6,571 nt of DNA, taken from NCBI GenBank assembly GCA_937871635.1, contig CALMNS010000498.1:1-6571 (forward strand), in the 5' to 3' direction. This stretch comes from an uncultured Solirubrobacter sp. Its GTDB lineage: Bacteria > Actinomycetota > Thermoleophilia > Solirubrobacterales > Solirubrobacteraceae. Of this stretch, positions 1-5,326 are shown in pieces. Under the pieces are notes generated by a model, which worked only from the letters and a program-made list of their open reading frames with translations, did no database searches and was not told the origin of the DNA. Positions within the stretch are counted from its first letter, which is position 1. Each line of letters begins with the position of its first letter. A program made the position numbers and the translations under genes.

Positions 1-1
1 C

Positions 2-418
2 CCCGCGGCCCTCGGCCTGATCTGCCCGGGCGTCGACCTGCGGCCCGACGTCGCGGGCACCCGCCGCGTCGGCCCCCGCGAGGCGGTGCTCTCCGCCGGG
101 CTCCTGCGCGCCTGGGCGCTCGCCTACCTCGCCGGCGGTGCCTCCGCCGAGGACCCGCTGATCTCCCCGCTGCTCGGCGACCTCAGCGGGCTGCCGCCGA
201 TCGTCCTGCACACGGCCGGCGACGATCCGCTGACCCCCGACGCCGTGGCCTTCGAGGCCAAGGCCCGGGCGGCCGGGGTGGAGGTCGAGCACCGCCGGAT
301 CGCAGACGCCTGGCACGAGGTCCACGGCCAGGCCCACCTCATCTCGGGGATCGGCGACCCGGTCGGGGATCTCGGGCGCGCCCTGCTCGGCCGCCTGCCG
401 GCGGGTCGGCCGGCGTAG
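2..418 (+). CDS. alpha/beta hydrolase (HSL/Abhydrolase_3-like), C-terminal part, 5' end outside window
   Basis: The reading frame is open from base 2 to the TAG at 416-418, giving 138 residues. It carries on upstream of the window, so the GTG at 86 is not a real start. The visible part resembles the C-terminal third of hormone-sensitive-lipase-type alpha/beta hydrolases. It has a strand ending in PGVDL, a DPLISPLLGDLSGLPP stretch, then a strand and turn VLHTAGDDPLTPDA that carries the likely catalytic Asp. AFEAKARAAGVEVEHRR follows, then AWHEVH with the likely catalytic His. The HGGG oxyanion motif and the GDSAG nucleophile elbow would lie upstream and cannot be seen. Such enzymes hydrolyse carboxylic esters in the cytoplasm; the substrate cannot be told. 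The gene converges on the LysR gene with a 39-base gap. The fold is fairly secure, the subfamily less so. Confidence 0.8.
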   Translation, partial: PAALGLICPGVDLRPDVAGTRRVGPREAVLSAGLLRAWALAYLAGGASAEDPLISPLLGDLSGLPPIVLHTAGDDPLTPDAVAFEAKARAAGVEVEHRRIADAWHEVHGQAHLISGIGDPVGDLGRALLGRLPAGRPA

Positions 419-433
419 CTGGGCGGTCGCGGC

Positions 434-451
434 AGCCGGCGTCAACCGGCT
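434..451. terminator. possible bidirectional hairpin between convergent genes
   Basis: AGCCGG at 434-439 pairs perfectly with CCGGCT at 446-451 around a 6-base loop. It sits in the 39-base gap between two convergent genes, where a shared terminator is expected. There is no T-tract on either side and the stem is only 6 bp. Chance is a real alternative in such GC-rich DNA. Confidence 0.3.
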
Positions 452-457
452 CCCGAC

Positions 458-1369
458 CTAGGCGGCGCTGCGGCGGGAGAGTGCCTTCAATCGCCGCTCG
501 GCGATGACCATGAACGCCTGGGTGGCGGGCGAGACGTGGGCGTCGCGCCGGGTGATGAAGGCGAAGGTGTCGTACAGCGGCGGCTCGAACGGCACGGCGT
601 TCAGCCGCCGGCTGAAGCCGCGCCCGAGGGTGATCGTCTGGGCCCCGACCGTGTCGGCCAGGCCGCGGGCGGCGAGGTCGAGCGCGGCCTCGACGTACTC
701 GACCTCGATCTGCGGCTCGAGCTTCACGCCGGCCCGCTGGGCACGGTCGAGCAGCTGGCGGCGGGTGGGGTCGTCCCACCCGAACTGCGCGTCGTAGAGG
801 ACGAGCGGCAGCTCGGCGAGCCGCTCGATGGTCATGGGGGCCTGCGTGCGCGACGCGTCGGCGCTGAGGAAGAGGATCTCGTCGCGGATCGCCGGGCGGA
901 CGTCGAGGTTGCGGTCGTCGATCGGCAGCACGATCAAGCCGCCTTCGAGCCGCCCCTCGCGCACCTCGTCGGCCACCTCGGAGGAGTTGAGTCCGACCAG
1001 CCGCACGCGGACGTCGGGATGGCGCGACCGGAAGTCCTGCACCAGGTCCGACAGGAGGTAGTACGGCGCGTTGCCGAAGGTCCCGAACGTCGCGGTGCCG
1101 CCGGTGAGGGCGCGCACCTCGCGCACCGAGGCGGCGGCCTCCTCGGCCGCGGCGAGGGTCCGCTCGGCCCGCGGGCGCAGCAGTCGGCCCGCCTCGGTAA
1201 GCTCCAGATGCCGTCCCGCGCGGGTGAAGAGCTGCACGCCGAGTTCGCCTTCCAACCGGCGGATCTGCTCCGAGAGCGACGGCTGGGCCATGTGGAGCTG
1301 GTGCGCCGCGGCCGAGAAGGATCCGTGCTCGGCGGCGGCGATGAAGTAGGCAAGCTGCTGCAGCGTCAC
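458..1369 (-). CDS. LysR-family transcriptional regulator
   Basis: This 303-residue protein has the usual LysR length and layout. A winged helix-turn-helix covers about residues 1-60 (LAYFIAAAEHGSFSAAAHQL, then AQPSLSEQIRRLEGELGVQLF, then LTEAG). A linker helix rich in Ala and Glu follows, and then a periplasmic-binding-protein-like effector domain from about 90 to 295. The GTG start at 1369 is supported by the typical opening MTLQQLAYF and by a strong GGGAGGT ribosome binding site six bases upstream. The gene is divergent from the small ORF/EamA transporter unit, with 99 bases between them. By family habit it probably regulates that unit and itself in response to a small ligand. The ligand cannot be read from the sequence. 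The family call is very secure; the target is inferred from position. Confidence 0.96.
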   Translation of the reverse strand: MTLQQLAYFIAAAEHGSFSAAAHQLHMAQPSLSEQIRRLEGELGVQLFTRAGRHLELTEAGRLLRPRAERTLAAAEEAAASVREVRALTGGTATFGTFGNAPYYLLSDLVQDFRSRHPDVRVRLVGLNSSEVADEVREGRLEGGLIVLPIDDRNLDVRPAIRDEILFLSADASRTQAPMTIERLAELPLVLYDAQFGWDDPTRRQLLDRAQRAGVKLEPQIEVEYVEAALDLAARGLADTVGAQTITLGRGFSRRLNAVPFEPPLYDTFAFITRRDAHVSPATQAFMVIAERRLKALSRRSAA

Positions 1370-1374
1370 GTAGG

Positions 1375-1381
1375 ACCTCCC
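1375..1381 (-). promoter_or_regulatory. Shine-Dalgarno of the LysR gene
   Basis: The minus strand reads GGGAGGT and then six bases to the GTG start at 1369. This is the strongest ribosome binding site in the window and it fixes the LysR start. Confidence 0.75.
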
Positions 1382-1393
1382 TCCCCAATCTCA

Positions 1394-1426
1394 TATATAG
1401 GACCCTCCTCCCGAAAGTGAAGTCAA
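1394..1426 (-). promoter_or_regulatory. putative promoter of the LysR gene
   Basis: Reading the minus strand, a TATATA box (1399 to 1394) lies 16 bases after TTCACT (1421 to 1416). A better -35 match, TTGACT (1426 to 1421), overlaps it but is 21 bases away. The boxes stand in the only AT-rich patch of the window, about 25 bases upstream of the LysR start. TATATA is self-complementary, so the direction is not certain from this box alone. The direct repeat TGAAG at 1418-1422 and 1427-1431 also lies here. Confidence 0.45.
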
Positions 1427-1438
1427 TGAAGCCTACCC

Positions 1439-1452
1439 CTTTTGCGCACAAG
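1439..1452. promoter_or_regulatory. near-palindromic operator candidate in the divergent region
   Basis: CTTTTGCGCACAAG is a 14-bp inverted repeat with a single mismatched pair and a perfect TGCGCA core. It lies just upstream of the -10-like box of the rightward unit, in the place of the -35/-10 spacer. A bound protein would be expected to block that promoter. LysR proteins often bind interrupted dyads of the T-N11-A type; this compact dyad does not show that spacing. It could belong to the LysR protein or to an unrelated repressor. Confidence 0.4.
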
Positions 1453-1455
1453 CGT

Positions 1456-1469
1456 CATACTGTCTCCCA
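1456..1469 (+). promoter_or_regulatory. putative promoter giving a leaderless transcript
   Basis: CATACTGT at 1456-1463 contains two overlapping -10-like hexamers: CATACT, and TACTGT, which fits the actinobacterial TANNNT pattern. The A of the ATG at 1469 is 5 to 7 bases after the box, just where transcription would be expected to start. No Shine-Dalgarno site precedes that ATG. No convincing -35 box is seen at 17-18 bases, so an activator may be needed. Confidence 0.4.
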
Positions 1470-1576
1470 TGACCGCAATCGCAATGGTCCTCGGAGCTCT
1501 GGCGTTCGGGCTCCTCTCGGCCCGGTTCGGCGCGGATTCGCGTCCCGGGTTCGATGAGCGCGCACCGCTCTCCTGA
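1469..1576 (+). CDS. 35-residue putative single-pass membrane protein
   Basis: ATG at 1469 to TGA at 1574-1576 encodes 35 residues. Residues 3-18 (AIAMVLGALAFGLLSA) form one short hydrophobic helix. It is followed by a charged tail, RFGADSRPGFDERAPLS, which resembles my recollection of short actinobacterial proteins with one N-terminal helix and a DSR motif. That family link is not verified. Third codon positions are about 77% G or C, lower than the neighbours but coding-like. The gene lacks a Shine-Dalgarno site and may be translated from a leaderless mRNA. It overlaps the start of the EamA transporter by 23 bases in another frame, so it may couple translation of the transporter, act as a regulatory leader peptide, or be a small partner of it. 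It could also be chance. Confidence 0.5.
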   Translation: MTAIAMVLGALAFGLLSARFGADSRPGFDERAPLS

Positions 1577-2513
1577 GTTGACCCACCTCACCGGCCAGGC
1601 AGGGCGCCGCGACACCCGCGGCGTCCTCCTCGTCCTTCTCGCCGCGGCCGGCTTCGGCGCCATGGCGATCTTCGCCAAGCTGGCCTACACCGCCGGGCTC
1701 GACGTGGTCACGCTGCTCGCCCTGCGCTTCGTCTTCGCTGCCGCCCTGCTGTGGCCGATCGTCCGGTTACGCGGCGTCGCGCTGCCCCGTCGCCCCATGC
1801 TGCTCGGCCTGGCGCTCGGCGCCTTCGGCTACGCGGTCGAGGCCGGGCTGTTCTTCTTCTCGCTCGAGCGGCTCGAGGCCGGCCTCGCCTCGCTCGTCCT
1901 GTACGCCTACCCCGCCTTCGTCGCGCTCGGCGCCCTCGCCCTCGGCCGCGAGCGACTGAGCCGGCGGCGCTGGCTGGCGCTCGCGGTCGCCTCCGTCGGG
2001 CTCGTGCTCGTCCTCGGCGCGGGCGGCGAGACCGACGGCCTCGGGCTGCTGCTCGCGCTCGCCGCCGGCCTGGGCTACGCCAGCTACATCCTTGGGACGG
2101 ACTCCGTCGTCCGGGCCGTCGACCCGCTGGCCTTCGCGGCGAGCGTCTGCAGCGGCGCCGCGCTGAGCTTCCTGGCCGCGAGCGCGGTCTCGGGCGGCCT
2201 GGACCTGAGCTTCGCCGCCGACGGCTGGCTGTGGCTCGTGGCCATGGCGCTCCTGTCGACGGTGGTCCCGATCTTCGCGTTCGCCGCCGGCGTCGAGCGG
2301 ATCGGCCCGTCGAAGGCCTCCATCCTCTCGACCGTCGAGCCGCCGGTCACCGTGGGGCTCGCCCTGCTCGTGTTCGGCGAGTCGCTCGGCCCGGTGCAGG
2401 TCCTGGGCGGCGCGCTCGTGCTCTTCGGAGCCGTCCTCGTCGTGGAGCGCGCGAGCGTATCCTCCGCCGAGCCGTGGCCCTCCCCCTCGCCCCAACCGTC
2501 CTTCCCCAGCTAG
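1554..2513 (+). CDS. EamA/DMT-superfamily membrane transporter
   Basis: This 319-residue protein of the drug/metabolite transporter superfamily has the usual two EamA repeats of five helices each. My estimated helices are residues 23-45, 50-71, 80-103, 108-130, 137-155, 162-181, 190-210, 222-243, 250-274 and 279-297. The matching repeat motifs are LYAYPAFVALGALALGRE (about 116-133) and STVEPPVTVGLALLVFGE (about 259-276), both typical. It would move a small metabolite, perhaps an amino acid or nucleoside, across the inner membrane. The substrate is unknown. ATG 1554 lacks a clear Shine-Dalgarno site and lies inside the upstream small ORF, which suggests coupling; TTG 1578 is an alternative start. 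After helix 10 comes a Pro/Ser-rich tail, and its last 13 residues lie in the 40-base overlap with the ligase gene. The divergent LysR gene is the probable regulator. Confidence 0.92.
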   Translation: MSAHRSPELTHLTGQAGRRDTRGVLLVLLAAAGFGAMAIFAKLAYTAGLDVVTLLALRFVFAAALLWPIVRLRGVALPRRPMLLGLALGAFGYAVEAGLFFFSLERLEAGLASLVLYAYPAFVALGALALGRERLSRRRWLALAVASVGLVLVLGAGGETDGLGLLLALAAGLGYASYILGTDSVVRAVDPLAFAASVCSGAALSFLAASAVSGGLDLSFAADGWLWLVAMALLSTVVPIFAFAAGVERIGPSKASILSTVEPPVTVGLALLVFGESLGPVQVLGGALVLFGAVLVVERASVSSAEPWPSPSPQPSFPS

Positions 2514-3421
2514 CCAAGTCGGCCAAGGCGCTCCCCGGCGGAGCCGGCCGCTACGTCTACGAGCCCAAGTGGGACGGCTTCCGCTGCATCGCCTTCGTCG
2601 ACGGCGACGACGTCTTCCTCCAGTCGCGCAACGGCAAGCCGCTGACCCGGTACTTCCCGGAGCTCCGCTTCCCACCCGGCCGCTACGTGCTCGACGGGGA
2701 GATCGTCCTCTTCGACGCCGGCGGCCGGCAGGACTTCGACGCCCTCGGCCAGCGGGTGCACCCGGCGGCGTCGCGCATCAAGATGCTCAGTGAGACGACG
2801 CCGACCCGGTTCGTCGCCTTCGACCTGCTCGCCCGGGACGACGAGGTGCTGCTCGAGCTCGCGCAGCGCGACCGGCGCGCCGCCCTCGAGGCGCTCGTCG
2901 AGGCCCCCGTCGACCTCACCCCCACCACCCAGGTGCGCGAGGAGGCCGACCCGTGGCTACACGGCGCCGAGGGGGTCATCGCCAAGGAGCTCGACGCGCC
3001 CTACCGCCCGGGCGAGCGGCTCGGCATGGTCAAGGTCAAGCGCGTCCGCACGATGGACGCCGTCGTCCACGCCTGGCGCCCGGGCAAGGAGGAGGACACG
3101 GTGGGCTCGCTGATCCTCTCGCTCTACGACCACGACGGGCAGCTGCGCGTGGTGGGCCACACGAGCGGCTTCACCGTCAAGCAGAAGCACGAGCTCGTCG
3201 CGACGCTCAAGGCCTACGAGACGGGCGAGCGCTTCCAGGGGGAGCCGTCGCGCTGGAACAACGCGCGCGAGCTCGAGGGGATCGTCCTGCGCCCCGAGCT
3301 CGTGGTCGAGGTGACCTTCGACCACACCTCAGGCGGCCGCATCCGCCACGGCGCCAAGATCGCCCGCTGGCGCGAGGACAAGCCCCCGCGCGAGTGCACG
3401 ATCGACCAGCTCGACCAGTGA
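2474..3421 (+). CDS. ligC: ATP-dependent DNA ligase, LigC-type (catalytic plus OB domain only)
   Basis: A 315-residue ligase that seals nicks through a ligase-AMP intermediate. All nucleotidyltransferase motifs are visible: motif I EPKWDGFR with adenylated Lys32 and Arg37, motif III LDGE (73-76), motif IIIa AFDLL (115-119), motif IV EGVIAK (166-171) and motif V VKVK (186-189). An OB-fold domain follows from about 195 and ends in the typical RHGAKIARWREDKPPRECT. There is no polymerase or phosphoesterase domain, so it matches the stand-alone LigC class, not full LigD. It is compact (I recall about 350 residues for mycobacterial LigC), with a short segment before motif IV. The GTG start at 2474 is chosen because VALPLAPTVLPQLAKS matches the usual N-terminus (PP..PMLAKS). 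The frame is open far upstream, but that part is an arginine-rich shadow of the transporter gene. The gene overlaps eamA by 40 bases and lacks a clear Shine-Dalgarno site, so coupled translation is likely. Confidence 0.93.
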   Translation: MALPLAPTVLPQLAKSAKALPGGAGRYVYEPKWDGFRCIAFVDGDDVFLQSRNGKPLTRYFPELRFPPGRYVLDGEIVLFDAGGRQDFDALGQRVHPAASRIKMLSETTPTRFVAFDLLARDDEVLLELAQRDRRAALEALVEAPVDLTPTTQVREEADPWLHGAEGVIAKELDAPYRPGERLGMVKVKRVRTMDAVVHAWRPGKEEDTVGSLILSLYDHDGQLRVVGHTSGFTVKQKHELVATLKAYETGERFQGEPSRWNNARELEGIVLRPELVVEVTFDHTSGGRIRHGAKIARWREDKPPRECTIDQLDQ

Positions 3422-3438
3422 TCGGGTAGGCACCCGCG

Positions 3439-4575
3439 ATGACTCCCCGCCAGGCGCTGTCCCTCGCCGCGCTGCTCGCCGCGCTCGTCCTCGCGGCCCC
3501 CGCCTCGGCGGCCACCACGTGGCTCTGCAAGCCCGGCCCCAAGGGGGATCCGTGCACCTTCGGGCTCGACACCACGCAGATCACGCCGGCCGGGCAGCCG
3601 GGCAAGGTCGTCGAGGTGCGCCGGGCTCGCGAGCGCAAGGTCGACTGCTTCTACGTCTATCCCACCGTGAGCGACGAGAAGCGCCCGCAGGCGACGAAGG
3701 CGATCGGGCCCGAGCTGCGCGCCATCGCCCGCTTCCAGGCCGCCCGGTACGGGCGGGACTGCCGCGTCTTCGCACCCGTGTACCGGCAGATCACCCTGCA
3801 GGGGCTCGGCGCCCCGGCCACCGTGACCCCCGCCATGCGCGAGTCGGCCTACCGCGACGTCCGCTCCGCCTGGCGCGAGTATCTGCGCCGCGACAACGAC
3901 GGCCGCGGCGTCGTCCTCGTCGGCCACTCGCAGGGCACCTTCATGCTGCGCCGGCTGGTCGCGGAGGAGATCGACCCCAGCGCCTCGGCGCGGCGGCGGC
4001 TCGTCTCCGCGCTGCTGCTCGGCGGCAACGTGCTCGTCAAGCAGGGCGCGGATCGCGGCGGCGACTTCAAGCGGATCCGGGCCTGCCGCTCGCGCGCCCA
4101 GCTCGCGTGCGTCGTGGCCTTCTCGATCTTCAACGGCCCCGTCCCGGAGGACGCGCGGTTCGGCCGGACGGGTGGCCGCTCGTTCACCGCGCCCGTCGCC
4201 GGCACCGAGGTGCTGTGCACGAACCCGGCGGCGCTCGGCGGCGGGTCGGCTCCCATCACCCCGATCTTCCCGACCCGGCCGTTCCCGACGAGCACGACCA
4301 TCGGCCTGGCCAACTCGCTCATCGGCTTCCCGTTCCTGGATCCCGACGTCATCGAGACGCCGTGGGTCAGCGCGCCGCGCGTCTACCGGGCGACCTGCTC
4401 GAGCGACGCCGGGGCGGACGTCCTGCAGGTCTCGAGCCGCAACGGCGCGCCCGTCCTGCGCCCGCTGCCCGATCCGACCTGGGGCCTGCACCTGACCGAC
4501 GCGAACCTGCCGCTCGGCGACCTCGCCGACCTCGTCCGCGCCCAGGCGCGCACCTACGCCGCCCGCGAGGACTGA
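3439..4575 (+). CDS. secreted DUF3089 alpha/beta-hydrolase-like protein
   Basis: This 378-residue protein begins with a clear Sec signal peptide: a hydrophobic core at about 6-20, then APASA with likely cleavage after Ala24. The mature part shows DUF3089 hallmarks: WLCKPGPKGDPC (28-39), DCFYVYPTVS (69-78), RVFAPVYRQIT (109-119) and the nucleophile elbow GHSQG with Ser164. Near the C-terminus, GLHLTDANLPLGDLADLV carries the likely catalytic His351. The eight cysteines (30, 39, 70, 108, 216, 224, 260, 320) are an even number, consistent with disulfides outside the cytoplasm. It is probably an exported lipase- or esterase-like enzyme; the substrate is unknown. It starts 17 bases after the ligase stop without a strong ribosome binding site, so it is probably in the same operon. 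I see no functional link to DNA ligation. Confidence 0.9.
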   Translation: MTPRQALSLAALLAALVLAAPASAATTWLCKPGPKGDPCTFGLDTTQITPAGQPGKVVEVRRARERKVDCFYVYPTVSDEKRPQATKAIGPELRAIARFQAARYGRDCRVFAPVYRQITLQGLGAPATVTPAMRESAYRDVRSAWREYLRRDNDGRGVVLVGHSQGTFMLRRLVAEEIDPSASARRRLVSALLLGGNVLVKQGADRGGDFKRIRACRSRAQLACVVAFSIFNGPVPEDARFGRTGGRSFTAPVAGTEVLCTNPAALGGGSAPITPIFPTRPFPTSTTIGLANSLIGFPFLDPDVIETPWVSAPRVYRATCSSDAGADVLQVSSRNGAPVLRPLPDPTWGLHLTDANLPLGDLADLVRAQARTYAARED

Positions 4576-4582
4576 CCTCGCC

Positions 4583-5326
4583 GTGGCCACCCCGCTCCAG
4601 GACCAGCTCGCCGCCGCCTCCCCCTGGGACTTCTCCGGCCTGCGCGCGCTGTTCGTCAACTGCACGCTCAAGCCGTCGCCGCTCGCGTCGCACACCGCGG
4701 CACTGGCCGAGATCCCGATCGGGATCATGGAGCGCAACGGGATGGCGGTCGAGACCGTGCGCGCCGCCGACCTCGAGATCGCCACCGGAGTCCAGCCGGA
4801 CATGACCGAGCACGGCGCCGAGCGCGACGACTGGCCCGCGCTCTTCGAGCGCGTCCTCGCCGCCGACGTCCTGGTGCTGATGACGCCGATCTGGCTCGGC
4901 GAGAGGTCCTCGGTCTGCACCCGGGTGATCGAGCGGCTCTACGGCAACGGCAGCCTGCTCAACGCCGACGACCAGTCCGCCTACTACGGCCGGGTGGGCG
5001 GCTGCCTGGTCACCGGCAACGAGGACGGCGCCAAGCACTGCGCCATGGGTGTCCTCTACTCGCTGCAGCACCTGGGCTACGCGATCCCGCCGCAGGCCGA
5101 CGCGGCGTGGATGGGCGAGGCGGGCCCCGGCCCGAGCTACGCCGATCCCGGCTCAGGCGGCCCGGAGAACGACTTCACGAACCGCAACGCCTCCTTCATG
5201 GCGTGGAACCTGATGCACCTCGCGCGGATCCTGCGCGCCGCGGGCGGGATCCCGGCCTGGGGGAACCAGCGCTCGGAGTGGGACGCCGGCCGCCATCCGG
5301 CCGCCGCCGACCCCGAGCACGGCTAG
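4583..5326 (+). CDS. flavodoxin-fold NAD(P)H-dependent oxidoreductase
   Basis: The 247-residue product looks like the NADPH-dependent FMN reductase/flavodoxin family. Strand 1 and the phosphate-binding loop are LRALFVNCTLKPSPLASHT (20-38). The second cofactor loop is VLVLMTPIWLGERSS (96-110), followed by VCTRVIERLYG. A third loop is GCLVTGNEDGAKHC (140-153). It should bind FMN in the cytoplasm and reduce a quinone or other small acceptor with NAD(P)H. The C-terminal 80 residues (GPGPSYADPGSGGPENDFTNRN and the helix after it) extend beyond a minimal flavodoxin and fit the larger flavoprotein reductases. GTG 4583 is seven bases after the DUF3089 stop, with a weak GCGAGG site at 4565-4570, so it is probably in the same operon. 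Its TAG stop shares the CTAG at 5323-5326 with the stop of the convergent polymerase gene. No terminator can fit between the two coding regions. Confidence 0.88.
   Translation: MATPLQDQLAAASPWDFSGLRALFVNCTLKPSPLASHTAALAEIPIGIMERNGMAVETVRAADLEIATGVQPDMTEHGAERDDWPALFERVLAADVLVLMTPIWLGERSSVCTRVIERLYGNGSLLNADDQSAYYGRVGGCLVTGNEDGAKHCAMGVLYSLQHLGYAIPPQADAAWMGEAGPGPSYADPGSGGPENDFTNRNASFMAWNLMHLARILRAAGGIPAWGNQRSEWDAGRHPAAADPEHG

Noticed and set aside
86..418. A complete 110-residue gene starting at GTG 86
   Set aside because: The same frame is open to the window edge with hydrolase-like sequence before position 86, so this is an internal codon of a truncated gene.
339..1451. Long open frames overlapping the LysR gene on both strands
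   Set aside because: Their translations are biased in composition without domains. The LysR frame has a perfect helix-turn-helix and a strong ribosome binding site.
1751..2473. Upstream extension of the ligase frame that would give a 556-residue protein
   Set aside because: The extension is an arginine/proline-rich out-of-frame reading of the EamA gene. The ligase family N-terminus begins at the GTG 2474.
3214..4920. A 568-codon open frame on the minus strand, antisense to the ligase 3' end, DUF3089 and flavoprotein genes
   Set aside because: It is a low-complexity Arg/Gly/Ala shadow frame, as expected in very GC-rich DNA. It matches no family, while the plus-strand frames have clear domain motifs.
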